Shown: piece after piece, positions 51,517-60,423 of the stretch
Position numbering within the stretch: position 1 is the stretch's first letter
How the letters are laid out: each line of letters begins with the position of its first letter
Assembly (NCBI RefSeq): GCF_005222695.1
Contig: NZ_STGG01000005.1
Location: 1-64,000, forward strand
Direction: 5' to 3'
DNA: 64,000 nt
DNA from: Massilia sp. HP4
GTDB taxonomy: Bacteria > Pseudomonadota > Gammaproteobacteria > Burkholderiales > Burkholderiaceae_D
Program-made: the position numbers and the translations under genes
The notes under the pieces: model-generated
What the model saw: only the letters and a program-made list of their open reading frames with translations
Database searches by the model: none
Told to the model about the DNA's origin: nothing

Positions 51517-52635
51517 ATGGCCCATATCCCAGAACGGCGCTCGCTGCGCCGCCGCCTGCGCCCCTATTTCACGGTGTTCGACCTGCCGCTGACCCTGATC
51601 CTGGGCCTCCTGGTGACGATCAGCATGGTCACCATGATGTCGGCCGGCGCCACCTTCCCGGACCGGGTCGAACACCAGGTCCGCAACTTCCTGCTGTCGT
51701 TCGCCGTCATGTGGATCGCCGCGAACATCGCGCCCCAGACCCTGATGCGCCTGGCGGTGCCGATCTACACGATCGGCATCTCGCTATTGATCGCGGTGGC
51801 CCTGTTCGGCCTGATCAAGAAGGGCGCCCGGCGCTGGCTGCACATCGGCGTGATCGACATCCAGCCGTCCGAGATCATGAAGATCGGCCTGCCGCTGATG
51901 CTGGCCTGGTACTTCCAGACCCGGGCCCAGGTCGCCGAGTGGAAGCATTACATCATCGCGGCCGTGATCCTGTTCATCCCGGTCGCCCTCATCATGGAAC
52001 AGCCCGACCTGGGCACTTCGCTGCTGGTCGCGTCCTCGGGCCTGTACGTGATCTTCCTGGCCGGCCTGTCATGGAAGGCGATCGCCGCGGTCACGGCGAG
52101 CGTGCTGGCGTTTCTGCCGATCGGCTGGTCGATGATGCACGACTACCAGCGCGAGCGGGTGATGACCCTGATCGACCCGACCTCGGACCCGCTGGGCAAG
52201 GGTTTCCACATCATCCAGTCGATCATCGCGATCGGCTCGGGCGGCGTGACCGGCAAGGGCTATATGCAGGGCACCCAGGGCTACCTCGAATTCGTCCCCG
52301 AGCGCACCACCGACTTCGTGTTCTCGGTGTATTCCGAGGAATTCGGCCTGGTCGGCAACCTGTTCCTGCTGTTCGTCTACCTGCTCCTGATCGGGCGCGG
52401 CCTGATGATCGCGGCCAATGCGCCGAACGCCTTCGGCCGCCTGCTGGCCGGCTCCATCTCGATGATTTTCTTTACGTATGCCTTCGTCAATATGGGCATG
52501 GTGGCCGGGATCTTGCCCGTGGTGGGGGTGCCGCTACCCTTCATGAGCTATGGCGGCACCGCCTTCATCACCCTCGGACTTGGCGCCGGCATATTGATGA
52601 GTATTCAAAGACATCGTAAACTGGTGCAGACCTAG
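51517..52635 (+). CDS. rodA: Rod shape-determining protein RodA (glycosyltransferase)
   Basis: The 372-residue SEDS-family peptidoglycan polymerase has about ten membrane segments. Key motifs include RRWLHIGVIDIQPSEIMKIGLPLMLAWY, the FIPVALIMEQPDLGTSLLVA block with its catalytic Asp and the TDFVFSVYSEEFGLVGNLFLL loop. The end VVGVPLPFMSYGGTAFITLGLGAGILMSI is also typical. It partners MrdA, encoded immediately upstream. Confidence 0.96.
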   Translation: MAHIPERRSLRRRLRPYFTVFDLPLTLILGLLVTISMVTMMSAGATFPDRVEHQVRNFLLSFAVMWIAANIAPQTLMRLAVPIYTIGISLLIAVALFGLIKKGARRWLHIGVIDIQPSEIMKIGLPLMLAWYFQTRAQVAEWKHYIIAAVILFIPVALIMEQPDLGTSLLVASSGLYVIFLAGLSWKAIAAVTASVLAFLPIGWSMMHDYQRERVMTLIDPTSDPLGKGFHIIQSIIAIGSGGVTGKGYMQGTQGYLEFVPERTTDFVFSVYSEEFGLVGNLFLLFVYLLLIGRGLMIAANAPNAFGRLLAGSISMIFFTYAFVNMGMVAGILPVVGVPLPFMSYGGTAFITLGLGAGILMSIQRHRKLVQT

Positions 52636-52654
52636 ACTTCATAAAGGACAGCCA

Positions 52655-53686
52655 ATGGGCGTTCGTACAAGCTTCCTGGCGGTCATACCGGTTGCCATTT
52701 TAGTATCGGCTTGCAGCAGCACGGGAGAGCACAAGAAGCTCAATCCCTTCCCCTGGCCGCACAAGCCGACCGCCAAGCACGGCAAGGCGCCGCAGCTGCC
52801 GCCCGCCAAATCGGGCCGCGGCGGCTACTACAAGGACGACGGCCCGGGCGACAACATCCCCGACGGCCTGCTCGAGGTCCCTGATGCGGTGGTCAAGTCC
52901 GAGCCGTTCAACAAGTGGACCGGCCGTCCGTACACGGTGCTGGGCAAGACCTATACCCCGCTGGGGAACGACGAGCCGTACAGCGCGCGCGGCGTGAGCA
53001 CCTGGTATGGCGTCAAGTTCCATGGCCAGCGCACCGCTTCCGGCGAACTGTACGATATGTACAAGATGACGGCCGCGCATCCGACCCTGCCGATTCCCTC
53101 GTATGTGCGCGTGACCAGCCTCGATACCGGCAACTCGGTGGTGGTGCGCATCAACGACCGCGGTCCCTTCCACGCCAGCCGCATCATCGACGTCTCATAT
53201 ACGGCGGCGCTCAAGCTCGGGCTGCTGGGCAAGGGCAGCCACGAAGTCGAGATCGAGCGCCTGTTCCCGGGCGATCCGATCGTCCCGCCGGCCCGGATCG
53301 CGGCGGCGCGCCGCGAAGTCGCGTCGATCGCGCAATCGGCGCCGCCCGAGATCGAGGCGCTGATGCTCGAAGACCGGATTCATTCCGACAGCGCGGCGCT
53401 GGTGCGCCAGGCCGAGCCCGAGCCCGAGTCGGCGCCTGTGCCTGCGCCGGCGAGCGCCGGCCGCTACTTCATCCAGCTCGGCGCCTATGGCCGGGCCGGC
53501 ACCGCCGAGGCGATGAGCGAGAAGATCAGCAATGCCGGCGTCGAGCTGGGCCAATTGGAGGTGGTCAAGGTGGGTTCGCTGAACCGCCTGTACGGCGGCC
53601 CGTATGCCAGCCGCGCCGAGGCAGCCGAGGCCATGCGCGCGCTGCCGGCGAGCCTCGGCTTCAAGCCGATCGTGATCCAGCGCTGA
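52655..53686 (+). CDS. rlpA: RlpA family septal ring lytic transglycosylase, SPOR-containing lipoprotein
   Basis: The 343-residue protein has a lipoprotein signal with lipobox VSAC (Cys at about residue 20). A double-psi beta-barrel RlpA domain lies at about 110-195, with ARGVSTWYGVKFHGQRTASGELYDMYKMTAAHPTLP and VVVRINDRGPFHASRIIDVSYTAALKLG. The final 75 residues form a SPOR peptidoglycan-binding domain (YFIQLGAYGRAGTAEAM, RLYGGPYASRAEA). RlpA cleaves denuded glycan during division in some bacteria. It is the last gene of the mre operon, followed by a shared terminator. Confidence 0.93.
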   Translation: MGVRTSFLAVIPVAILVSACSSTGEHKKLNPFPWPHKPTAKHGKAPQLPPAKSGRGGYYKDDGPGDNIPDGLLEVPDAVVKSEPFNKWTGRPYTVLGKTYTPLGNDEPYSARGVSTWYGVKFHGQRTASGELYDMYKMTAAHPTLPIPSYVRVTSLDTGNSVVVRINDRGPFHASRIIDVSYTAALKLGLLGKGSHEVEIERLFPGDPIVPPARIAAARREVASIAQSAPPEIEALMLEDRIHSDSAALVRQAEPEPESAPVPAPASAGRYFIQLGAYGRAGTAEAMSEKISNAGVELGQLEVVKVGSLNRLYGGPYASRAEAAEAMRALPASLGFKPIVIQR

Positions 53687-53702
53687 GCTGGGCTCCAATA
53701 AA

Positions 53703-53731
53703 AAAATGGCCGGTGATGAACCGGCCATTTT
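53703..53731. terminator. Bidirectional terminator between rlpA and the PEP-CTERM gene
   Basis: The inverted repeat aaaatggccgg (53703-53713) / ccggccatttt (53721-53731) has an A run on one side and a T run on the other. It can therefore end both rlpA (plus) and the PEP-CTERM gene (minus), which converge here. Confidence 0.88.
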
Positions 53732-53752
53732 CTTTCAGTGGAAGAGAACCGC

Positions 53753-54568
53753 TTATGCCTTGGCGGCGCTGCTGCGGCGACGACGGGCGAAGCCGATGGC
53801 GGCCAGGCCGGCACCGGCGAGCAGGACGCTCGACGGCTCAGGCACTTCGGCCGGCTCTTTGCCTGGTTCTTCGACCGGGATGTCGATTTTCGTGTAGTCG
53901 AGCAGCAGGTTGGCGCTGGTCAGCACCAGGTCGCCACCGATCTTCAGGGTCAGGCCGAGCTTGCCATCATTGAGCAGCATGTCGATGATGGACTTGTTGT
54001 TGATGAAGCCCTTGATTTCGAATTCGCCCGAGTTCTGGAACGAGTTCTCGTAGGTGGTCGTGACGTTCGAGGAAGCCTTTGCGCAGCGCTTTCCATCGCA
54101 GTGTTTGAATTCGCTGCGAGTGCTGTCCTTGACCTTGGTGACCTGGTCGAACCACATGCCCTCGGTGCTGCCGCTACCGAGCGTGAGTCGGTCGAACATC
54201 ACCTTGGCGGTTTCCACACCGGTGTAGTAGTAGTGGGTATCGGTGGCCGTCACATCGCGCGAAAAGGCGTTCTTGTTCTTGTTATAGACATATTCACCCT
54301 TCGTATCGTCGCGGCGATCCCAGCCGCTCCACAAGCCCCTGTCGCCAGTGTCCGAGAACTTGAACGAGAACGACAGGCTGTTGACGGTGTAGTCGGCGGG
54401 CAGGCCCGACAGGCCGCTGAAGACCGAGGTGTACGTCTTCGGGAACCAGGTACTGCCCGACAGCTGTTGGCCGGTCAGCTGGCTATCCAGCGAAATAGCG
54501 GCGGCAAAGGCGGAAGCTGGGATGGCGGTGCTGGCAACGAACAGTGCTGCGATGATGATCTTTTTCAT
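53753..54568 (-). CDS. PEP-CTERM sorting domain-containing secreted protein
   Basis: The 271-residue protein has an N-terminal signal peptide (MKKIIIAALFVASTAIPASAFA) and a C-terminal PEP-CTERM tail: VPEPSSVLLAGAGLAAIGFA followed by RRRRS. Such tails are recognised by an exosortase and linked to exopolysaccharide-producing species. The central part is beta-rich with DTGDRGLWSGWDRRDDTKG and TSRSEFKHCDGKRCAKAS-like segments, and I do not recognise its fold. No exosortase gene is in the window. It has a well-formed sigma-54 promoter (54620-54634), an AT-rich leader and the terminator at 53703-53731. It is probably exported and anchored or released at the surface. Confidence 0.9.
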   Translation of the reverse strand: MKKIIIAALFVASTAIPASAFAAAISLDSQLTGQQLSGSTWFPKTYTSVFSGLSGLPADYTVNSLSFSFKFSDTGDRGLWSGWDRRDDTKGEYVYNKNKNAFSRDVTATDTHYYYTGVETAKVMFDRLTLGSGSTEGMWFDQVTKVKDSTRSEFKHCDGKRCAKASSNVTTTYENSFQNSGEFEIKGFINNKSIIDMLLNDGKLGLTLKIGGDLVLTSANLLLDYTKIDIPVEEPGKEPAEVPEPSSVLLAGAGLAAIGFARRRRSSAAKA

Positions 54569-54619
54569 ATTTCCCTCAAGTAATCTATTTTTTATAAAAA
54601 CAACTTAGTTTGATATATA

Positions 54620-54634
54620 GCAATTAGTGTGCCA
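54620..54634 (-). promoter_or_regulatory. Sigma-54 (-24/-12) promoter of the PEP-CTERM gene
   Basis: On the minus strand the site reads TGGCAC-actaa-TTGC, with GG and GC at the exact sigma-54 spacing and a following T. Transcription should begin near 54609, about 40 bases before the ATG at 54568 and its gaggga ribosome site. PEP-CTERM genes in several bacteria are known to carry sigma-54 promoters, often under the PrsK/PrsR system. Confidence 0.85.
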
Positions 54635-54723
54635 GAAACATAAATCTTTGTTTTTATTAACTTTAATTTTTTCACGCAAACATTGGTGTAAAGATTTTCG
54701 ACACTGGCGACGGATCTGGACGC

Positions 54724-54749
54724 AAAAAAAAGCGCACCAGATGGTGCGC
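54724..54749 (-). terminator. Terminator after the second SPOR gene
   Basis: On the minus strand gcgcacca / tggtgcgc is followed by an eight-base T run (aaaaaaaa at 54724-54731 on the plus strand). It lies about 30 bases after the SPOR gene stop and ends the argS-to-SPOR operon. It also insulates the PEP-CTERM promoter. Confidence 0.88.
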
Positions 54750-54778
54750 CTGTGGGCGATACGGCAGGACGTGTGCCG

Positions 54779-55510
54779 CTATTCGCAACTGCGCAAGCCG
54801 GCATTCGGATAGCCGTCGGCGATCCCCGCCAGGCGCGTGCGCACGCCAGGCTCGATGGCGCGGTATTGGTAGGCTGCGCGCTGTACCTGCGGGCCGCGTG
54901 GCAGCACCTGCACACCGCGTACACCCTGGCGCTGCAGTTGCGTCACCAGTTTCTGCGCCGCGCTGTCGGTCTTGAAGACACCCAGCGAGATCGCCCAGCG
55001 CAGCGGCGAGTCGCCCTGCATGATGTAAAAATTCTCGACACCGCGTTCCTTGAGCTCGGCGGCGCGGCGCTGGGCGCCTTCGCGGCCGCCGTTCGGCGGC
55101 AGATAGACCAGGCGGCTGCTCACTTCCTGGAACGGCACCTCGACCCGGGTCTGGCGCGCGGCCAGGTCCAGGTTCGCGATGCGCGACTCGAAGCGGCGCG
55201 CGTCGGCGGCGCTGAAGGGGCCGGCCTGGACGCAGGCGACCAGGTCCGGGGCGACCGCGACCGGCGCCGTTGGCGCTGCCGGCGCCTCGGTCGCGGCGGC
55301 TTGCGGCTCGGCGGCTTCCTCGGCCTCGACGGCGTCGAGCGCGCGCTTGGCTTCGACCGCCGTCAGCTGCGTCAGGCGTTCGGGCGCCAGCTGGTTCTTC
55401 AGCCGCGCCGGTTCGCGCTCGCCACCGCCGGGCTGGCCCAGCACCCCCTGGCCATAGGCCAGCAATGCCGCGTTCGCGGCCAGCAGCGCCCAGAAGACGA
55501 ATTTCAGCAC
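54779..55510 (-). CDS. SPOR domain-containing protein
   Basis: The 243-residue protein has one N-terminal membrane segment (MLKFVFWALLAANAALLAYG), an Ala/Glu-rich linker (about 45-85) and a C-terminal SPOR-like domain: NFYIMQGDSPLRWAISLGVFKT and AAQKLVTQLQRQGVRGVQVL. SPOR domains bind glycan-rich septal peptidoglycan. It overlaps coaX by 7 bases, at the end of the argS operon. The first half of the soluble region (CVQAGPFSAADARRFESRIANL) looks like another, possibly degenerate, SPOR-like repeat. Confidence 0.85.
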   Translation of the reverse strand: MLKFVFWALLAANAALLAYGQGVLGQPGGGEREPARLKNQLAPERLTQLTAVEAKRALDAVEAEEAAEPQAAATEAPAAPTAPVAVAPDLVACVQAGPFSAADARRFESRIANLDLAARQTRVEVPFQEVSSRLVYLPPNGGREGAQRRAAELKERGVENFYIMQGDSPLRWAISLGVFKTDSAAQKLVTQLQRQGVRGVQVLPRGPQVQRAAYQYRAIEPGVRTRLAGIADGYPNAGLRSCE

Positions 55511-56247
55511 CGAGCTTCTCCCTTTGTCGACGCGGCCGCCGCATGCAGGCCGACCAGCACGATATTATCGACCACCAGGTGCGCAATCTTGAGCGCCGGC
55601 GCGATATAGGGCGCGGCGCCGCCCGAGACGATGCAGGCCGCGGCGCGATGCCCGGCCACCGCGCGCTCGATGGCGCCGGCCTGCGCCGACAGCACGCCAG
55701 AGAGAATCGCGTCGTTCGTGTTGTCGCCGAACAGGGCGGGCAGGGCGCCCGGCGCCACCTGCGGCAACTGGGCCGTGTTGCTGGCCAGGCTCGACGCCAT
55801 CAGGGCCAGGCCGGGCAGGATCATGCCGCCCACGAAGCGGCCGTCGGCGCTCACCGCGTCGACCGTGGTCGCGGTGCCGCAGGTTGCCACGATCACATCC
55901 TGGCCGGGCGCCAGCGCGCGCGCGCCGATGGCGGCGGCGAAGCGGTCGCAGCCCAGGCGGGCCGGCTCGCGGTAGCCGTTGCAGAGGCCAGCGCGTTCAG
56001 GCGTGGAGGCGAACCATTCGACGGCGATTCCCGTCGGCAGCGCAGCCGCGATCCGGGCGGCCAGCTCTGGACCGGCCACGTTCGACACCAGCGCCTGCGT
56101 CACGCCACGCGCGGCCCATTCGGCCGCAAGGTCGTCCAGCCGCGCGTGCAGGACAGCGCCCTGGGCGCGCCATGTGCCGGGCGCCGCGGCGGCATCGGCC
56201 AGTGCCCACTTGACGCGGGTATTGCCCGCATCGACCAGCAGCATCAT
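55504..56247 (-). CDS. coaX: Type III pantothenate kinase
   Basis: The 247-residue enzyme phosphorylates pantothenate, the first step of coenzyme A synthesis. The N-terminal DAGNTRVKWAL (about residues 6-16), the LGCDRFAAAIGA region, the CGTATTVDAVSADGRFVGGMILPG motif with its catalytic Asp, and the ASGGAAPYIAPALK-like end are typical of CoaX. It overlaps birA by 4 bases and the SPOR gene by 7. Confidence 0.94.
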   Translation of the reverse strand: MMLLVDAGNTRVKWALADAAAAPGTWRAQGAVLHARLDDLAAEWAARGVTQALVSNVAGPELAARIAAALPTGIAVEWFASTPERAGLCNGYREPARLGCDRFAAAIGARALAPGQDVIVATCGTATTVDAVSADGRFVGGMILPGLALMASSLASNTAQLPQVAPGALPALFGDNTNDAILSGVLSAQAGAIERAVAGHRAAACIVSGGAAPYIAPALKIAHLVVDNIVLVGLHAAAASTKGEARC

Positions 56248-57008
56248 GCCTTGACCCGCAGCGACACGTCGCCGGCCATCACCGTGATCCGGCCCTGGTC
56301 CGTGTCGAGCAGCAGGCGTCCGCTGTCGTCGACGCCGGCGGCGCGGCCTTCGTGCAACACGGCGCCGTTATCCAGCAAGACCACGGTCTCGCCCTGCCAG
56401 GCGTGGCGCAGGTTCCAGCGCGCGGCAAACGCCGCGAAGCCGCGCGCGGCGAATTCCGCCAGGGCCGCGGCCAGGCCGTCGAGCAGGGCCGCCATCAATG
56501 CGTCGCGTTCCATGCGCGCCAGCCAGGGCACGCCGGCGGCGCTGCGCCCCAGTTGCGCCTCCATCTCGTCGGGCATCAGGAGGTTCAGGCCAATGCCGAT
56601 CACGGTCCAGGTGCCGCCGCCCGGCGCCGACCCGGTCTCGACCAGGATGCCGGCCAGCTTGTCGCCATCCTTGAGCAGGTCGTTCGGCCATTTGAGCTGG
56701 ACTTGCTGGCCCAGCGCGCCCAGCGTCTCGGCCAGCGCCACGCCGATCGCGAGCGGCAGGCCGCTGAGCGCCTGCGGGCCGCCGTCGAATTTCCAGGCCA
56801 GTGAAAAGGTCAGCGAGCCTTCGGGCGACGACAGCCAGCTGCGCCCGGCGCGGCCGCGGCCCGCGGTCTGGTGCTCGGCCACCAGCAGCAGCGGCGCATC
56901 GAGGCTCGCGGCGCGCGCCAGCAGGTCGGCGTTGGTGGAGCCGGTTTCGTGGACGACTTCGACCGCGACCCCGGAGCGCGACAGGCTGGCGATGTGTTCC
57001 GCGTTCAT
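56244..57008 (-). CDS. birA: Biotin-[acetyl-CoA-carboxylase] ligase
   Basis: The ATG at 57008 is the start that overlaps the SDR stop; the longer 381-residue frame runs antisense through the SDR gene. The 254-residue monofunctional ligase lacks the N-terminal DNA-binding domain of E. coli BirA. It has the biotin/ATP site HETGSTNADLL, AEHQTAGRGRAGRSWLSSPEGSLTFSL and WPNDLLKDGDKLAGILVE, and a C-terminal SH3-like domain. It attaches biotin to the AccB carrier. It lies between the SDR gene and coaX. Confidence 0.92.
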   Translation of the reverse strand: MNAEHIASLSRSGVAVEVVHETGSTNADLLARAASLDAPLLLVAEHQTAGRGRAGRSWLSSPEGSLTFSLAWKFDGGPQALSGLPLAIGVALAETLGALGQQVQLKWPNDLLKDGDKLAGILVETGSAPGGGTWTVIGIGLNLLMPDEMEAQLGRSAAGVPWLARMERDALMAALLDGLAAALAEFAARGFAAFAARWNLRHAWQGETVVLLDNGAVLHEGRAAGVDDSGRLLLDTDQGRITVMAGDVSLRVKA

Positions 57009-57784
57009 GCTTCCCCCTGGCGCTGTTTGGTCGGCGCGCGCGCGAACAGGCGGTCGAACACGACGTTGGGCAGCAGGCGCAGCAGCCTGGCGACGACGCC
57101 CATCTGCCAGGGCAGCACGCGGTAGCTGTCGCCGCGCGCGATCACGGCGGCGGCCTGCGCGGCGAAGCGCTCGGCAGGCATCAGGAAGGGCATGGGAAAA
57201 CGGTTCTTGCTGGTCATGGGAGTATCGATGTAGCCGGGGGCGATCGTCACTACCCGGATGTTGGAGCCGCGCAGTTCGAGCCGCAGCGCCTCGCAGTAAC
57301 TGTGTACGGCGGCCTTGCTGGCGCAGTAGGCGCCGGCGCCGCGCATGCCGCGGATGCCCGCCACGCTGCCGATGCCCACCAGGCGGCACGGTGTCGCCTG
57401 CTGCCGCATGGCGGCGATGAACGGGGCGAAGGTGGCGACCGTGGCGTTCACATTGGTGGCGAACACGGCATCGAACACGGCCAGGTCGGCCGGGCGGTCG
57501 GTGAGGGTGCCGTGCGAGATGCCGGCGCTGGCGATGACGATGTCGGCGCCGCCCGCGGCGAGAAAATCGTGCGCGGCCGCCGCCAGGGCATCGCGCTCGA
57601 GCACGTCGACCGCGTAGATGTGGTGGCGCTCGGGATTTGGCAGCGATGCCGCCAGGGCCACCAGGTGGTCATGGCGGCGCGCCAGCAGGCCGAGCGTGGC
57701 GCCGCGCGCGGCGTACTCGCGCGCCAGGGCGGCGCCGATGCCGCTCGAGGCGCCGGTGATGAAGACGCGCTCTGGCCGCGCCAT
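57005..57784 (-). CDS. Short-chain dehydrogenase/reductase
   Basis: The ATG at 57784 (MARPERVFITGASSGIGAALA) gives 259 residues. The cofactor motif TGASSGIG (about residues 10-17), the NAG-like ASAGISHG (about 85-92) and the catalytic Ser and YCASK (Tyr about 155, Lys 159) place it in the classical SDR family. The C-terminal part (KNRFPMPFLMPAERFAAQAAAVI) with an amphipathic end suggests membrane or lipid substrates, as in related YciK/DltE-like SDRs. The substrate is unknown. The start of birA overlaps its stop by 4 bases. Confidence 0.88.
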   Translation of the reverse strand: MARPERVFITGASSGIGAALAREYAARGATLGLLARRHDHLVALAASLPNPERHHIYAVDVLERDALAAAAHDFLAAGGADIVIASAGISHGTLTDRPADLAVFDAVFATNVNATVATFAPFIAAMRQQATPCRLVGIGSVAGIRGMRGAGAYCASKAAVHSYCEALRLELRGSNIRVVTIAPGYIDTPMTSKNRFPMPFLMPAERFAAQAAAVIARGDSYRVLPWQMGVVARLLRLLPNVVFDRLFARAPTKQRQGEA

Positions 57785-57792
57785 TCGCCTGG

Positions 57793-58464
57793 TCAGCGCT
57801 GGTTGCGCACGATGGCGACGTCGATGCCGCTGTCGAGCAGCTTGGCGCGCGCCTTGTTGACGGCTTCGACTTGCGAATACGGGCCGACGCGCACGCGGTG
57901 CAGCACGCCGCTGTCGGTGCTGCGGTCGGTGATCGCGGCCTCGAAGCCGAGCAAGGCCAGCTTGGCGCGGGTGTTCTCGGCGTCGGACATTTCGCGGAAG
58001 GCGCCCGCCTGCAGGTAATAGATATAGCCGTCGGTCACGGCCGCGGCGCCGGGTGCGGGGGCGGCGGTGTTGACTGGCGCGGCCGGCACCGGCGCGGCGG
58101 CAGGGCGCGGCTCCTGCATGCCGGCGATGGCGGCGCCCAGTGGATCCGAATCGGCTTGCTGTCGCGGTGCGGCCGGCGCAGGCGCGCTTGGCGCCGGCGC
58201 GGGCGCGCCCGGCTGGGCCGGCGGCGCCTGCGGCACCGGCGCCCGGTTGCCGTACAGCGGCTTGTTGGGGTCGGAGGCCTGGCTCGGCTCGAGGTCGGCC
58301 GGACGGCCCATCTTGTTGGAACGGTCGGTGAAGGGCGAGGCGCCCTTGGTGATCACGAGCGCGACCGCCACCGCGATGCCCAGGCCGATGATCAGGCCGA
58401 TGATGATGCCGGTCAGGGTGCTGCCGCGTTGGTGGCGCTGCGAGAAATGTCGGATGGCGGTCAT
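57793..58464 (-). CDS. SPOR domain-containing, FtsN-like division protein
   Basis: The 223-residue protein has a short cytoplasmic part, one membrane segment (GIIIGLIIGLGIAVAVALVI, about residues 20-40), a long Pro/Ala-rich linker (about 65-140) and a C-terminal SPOR domain: YIYYLQAGAFREMSDAENTRAKLALLGFEA and VHRVRVGPYSQVEAVNKARAKL. It matches the FtsN-type cell-division activators that betaproteobacteria often encode next to argS. It begins 30 bases after argS. Confidence 0.9.
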   Translation of the reverse strand: MTAIRHFSQRHQRGSTLTGIIIGLIIGLGIAVAVALVITKGASPFTDRSNKMGRPADLEPSQASDPNKPLYGNRAPVPQAPPAQPGAPAPAPSAPAPAAPRQQADSDPLGAAIAGMQEPRPAAAPVPAAPVNTAAPAPGAAAVTDGYIYYLQAGAFREMSDAENTRAKLALLGFEAAITDRSTDSGVLHRVRVGPYSQVEAVNKARAKLLDSGIDVAIVRNQR

Positions 58465-58494
58465 GTCGCTTTATCTGAATATGAAACGTTGGGC

Positions 58495-60207
58495 TTACAT
58501 CTTCTCTGGCGCCGAGACGCCGATCAGTGCCAGGCCGTTGCGCAGCACCTGGCGGGTGGCGGCGGCCAGCGCCAGGCGGGCCAGCTTGAGTGCTTCGTTG
58601 TCGTCGAGCAGCCACTTGTGCGCGAAGTAGTAGCTGTGCAGCTCGCCGGCCAGTTCGCGCAGGTAGAACGCGACCTGGTGCGGGCCGAGTTCGGCCTGGG
58701 CGCGCTGCAGCATCTCGGGGTAGGCCGCCAGCTTGGCCAGCAGCTGCGACTCGTGCGATTCGGTCAGCGGCGACAGATCCACGCCGGACAGGCTGGCGAC
58801 GTCGCCGCCCCAGTTGGCCAGTGCCGAGCAGATGCGCGCGTGGGCGTACTGCACATAATAGACGGGATTTTCGTCGTTGGTCGCGAGGGCGACGTCAACG
58901 TCGAACACGAACTCGGTGTCGGCCTTGCGCGAGATCAGGAAGAAACGCACCGCATCGCGGCCGCGCGTGACGTCGCCATTGCCCGACCATTCGATCAGGT
59001 CGCGCACGGTGACGTAGGAACCGGCGCGCTTGGAGATCTTGACCTCTTCGCCGTTCTTCATGACGGTGACCATCTTGTGCAGTACGTAGTCGGGATAGCC
59101 CTGCGGGATGCCGATGTTCACCGCCTGCAGGCCGGCGCGCACGCGCGCGATGGTGCCGTGGTGATCGCTGCCCTGGATATTGATCGCCTGGTCGAAGCCG
59201 CGGCGGAATTTCTGGATGTGGTAGGCGACGTCCGGTACGAAATAGGTATAGGTGCCGTCGGACTTGCGCATCACGCGGTCCTTGTCGTCGCCGTAGTCGG
59301 TGGTCTTGAGCCACAGGGCGCCGCCGTCTTCATACGTCTTGCCGGCATCGACCAGGGCCTGCACCGCGGTCTCGACCTTGCCGTCGGCGTACAGCGACGA
59401 CTCGAGATAGTAATTGTCGAACTTGACGCCGAACGCCTGCAGGTCCTGGTCCTGCTCGTTGCGCAGGTAGGTGACCGCGAAGCGGCGGATCGATTCGATG
59501 TCTTCGACGTCGCCGCTGGCGGTGCTTGGGGCGCCGTCGCTGGCCGACACGGTCTTTTTTGCCAGGAAATCGGCCGCGATGTCGGCGATGTAGTCGCCGT
59601 TATAGGCCGACTCTGGCCATTCGGCGTCGCCCGGCTTGAAGCCGCGCGCGCGCGCCTGGACCGAGGTGGCCAGCGTGGCGATCTGGACGCCGGCATCGTT
59701 GTAGTAGAACTCGCGGGTGACTTCGATGCCCTGCGATTCGAACAGCGACGACAGCGCATCGCCCAGCGCGGCCTGGCGGCCGTGGCCGACGTGCAGCGGG
59801 CCGGTCGGGTTGGCCGAGACGAATTCGATGATCGCATGGTGGCCGCTGGCTGCGCCGGCGCGGCCGAAGGCTTCGCCCTGCTCGAGCACGCTGCGCACGA
59901 CCGATTGCTTGGCGGCGGCGGCCACGCGCAGGTTGATGAAGCCGGGGCCGGCAATGTCCGCTGATTCGATCAGTCCCTGCGCGCCCGGCTCGGCCTGCAG
60001 CGCGGCGACCAGGCGGGTGGCCAGTTCGCGCGGATTGGTCTTGAGCGGCTTGGCCAGCTGCATGGCGATATTGCAGGCGATGTCGCCGTGCGAAGGATCG
60101 CGCGGACGCTCCAGCACCACATTGGGGGTGAGGTCGGTGCCGGCGACGATCGGGGCGAGGGCTGCCTGGAACAGGGCAACGATGTGTTGTTTTTGTTGGG
60201 CGAGCAT
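58495..60207 (-). CDS. argS: Arginyl-tRNA synthetase
   Basis: The 570-residue class I synthetase has the HIGH-like motif [17 protein letters not shown] after the [10 protein letters not shown] segment and the KMSKS-like loop [13 protein letters not shown]. The N-terminal additional domain is typical of ArgRS, and the C-terminal DALR anticodon-binding domain ends [16 protein letters not shown]. It is the first gene of a minus-strand operon and divergent from rsmB (gap of 216 bases). Confidence 0.96.
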   Translation of the reverse strand: MLAQQKQHIVALFQAALAPIVAGTDLTPNVVLERPRDPSHGDIACNIAMQLAKPLKTNPRELATRLVAALQAEPGAQGLIESADIAGPGFINLRVAAAAKQSVVRSVLEQGEAFGRAGAASGHHAIIEFVSANPTGPLHVGHGRQAALGDALSSLFESQGIEVTREFYYNDAGVQIATLATSVQARARGFKPGDAEWPESAYNGDYIADIAADFLAKKTVSASDGAPSTASGDVEDIESIRRFAVTYLRNEQDQDLQAFGVKFDNYYLESSLYADGKVETAVQALVDAGKTYEDGGALWLKTTDYGDDKDRVMRKSDGTYTYFVPDVAYHIQKFRRGFDQAINIQGSDHHGTIARVRAGLQAVNIGIPQGYPDYVLHKMVTVMKNGEEVKISKRAGSYVTVRDLIEWSGNGDVTRGRDAVRFFLISRKADTEFVFDVDVALATNDENPVYYVQYAHARICSALANWGGDVASLSGVDLSPLTESHESQLLAKLAAYPEMLQRAQAELGPHQVAFYLRELAGELHSYYFAHKWLLDDNEALKLARLALAAATRQVLRNGLALIGVSAPEKM

Positions 60208-60423
60208 GGGAATGGTCGAATAATAGGTGCTGCTGATGGACGGCGCCTGCTTCCCGGACGGTGAGCCGGTAGATGAGCAGGCAAACAGCGGACATTATAC
60301 TAGTTTGATGCCACGCTTTGGCTGGCCACGGCGTTCGCGCTTGGCGGTCCGACAACCATATTAAGCGTCGCCAAAGGCATAACCGTTACAATGGGAGCCC
60401 ATTTTCGCAACATTTTATTCGCC

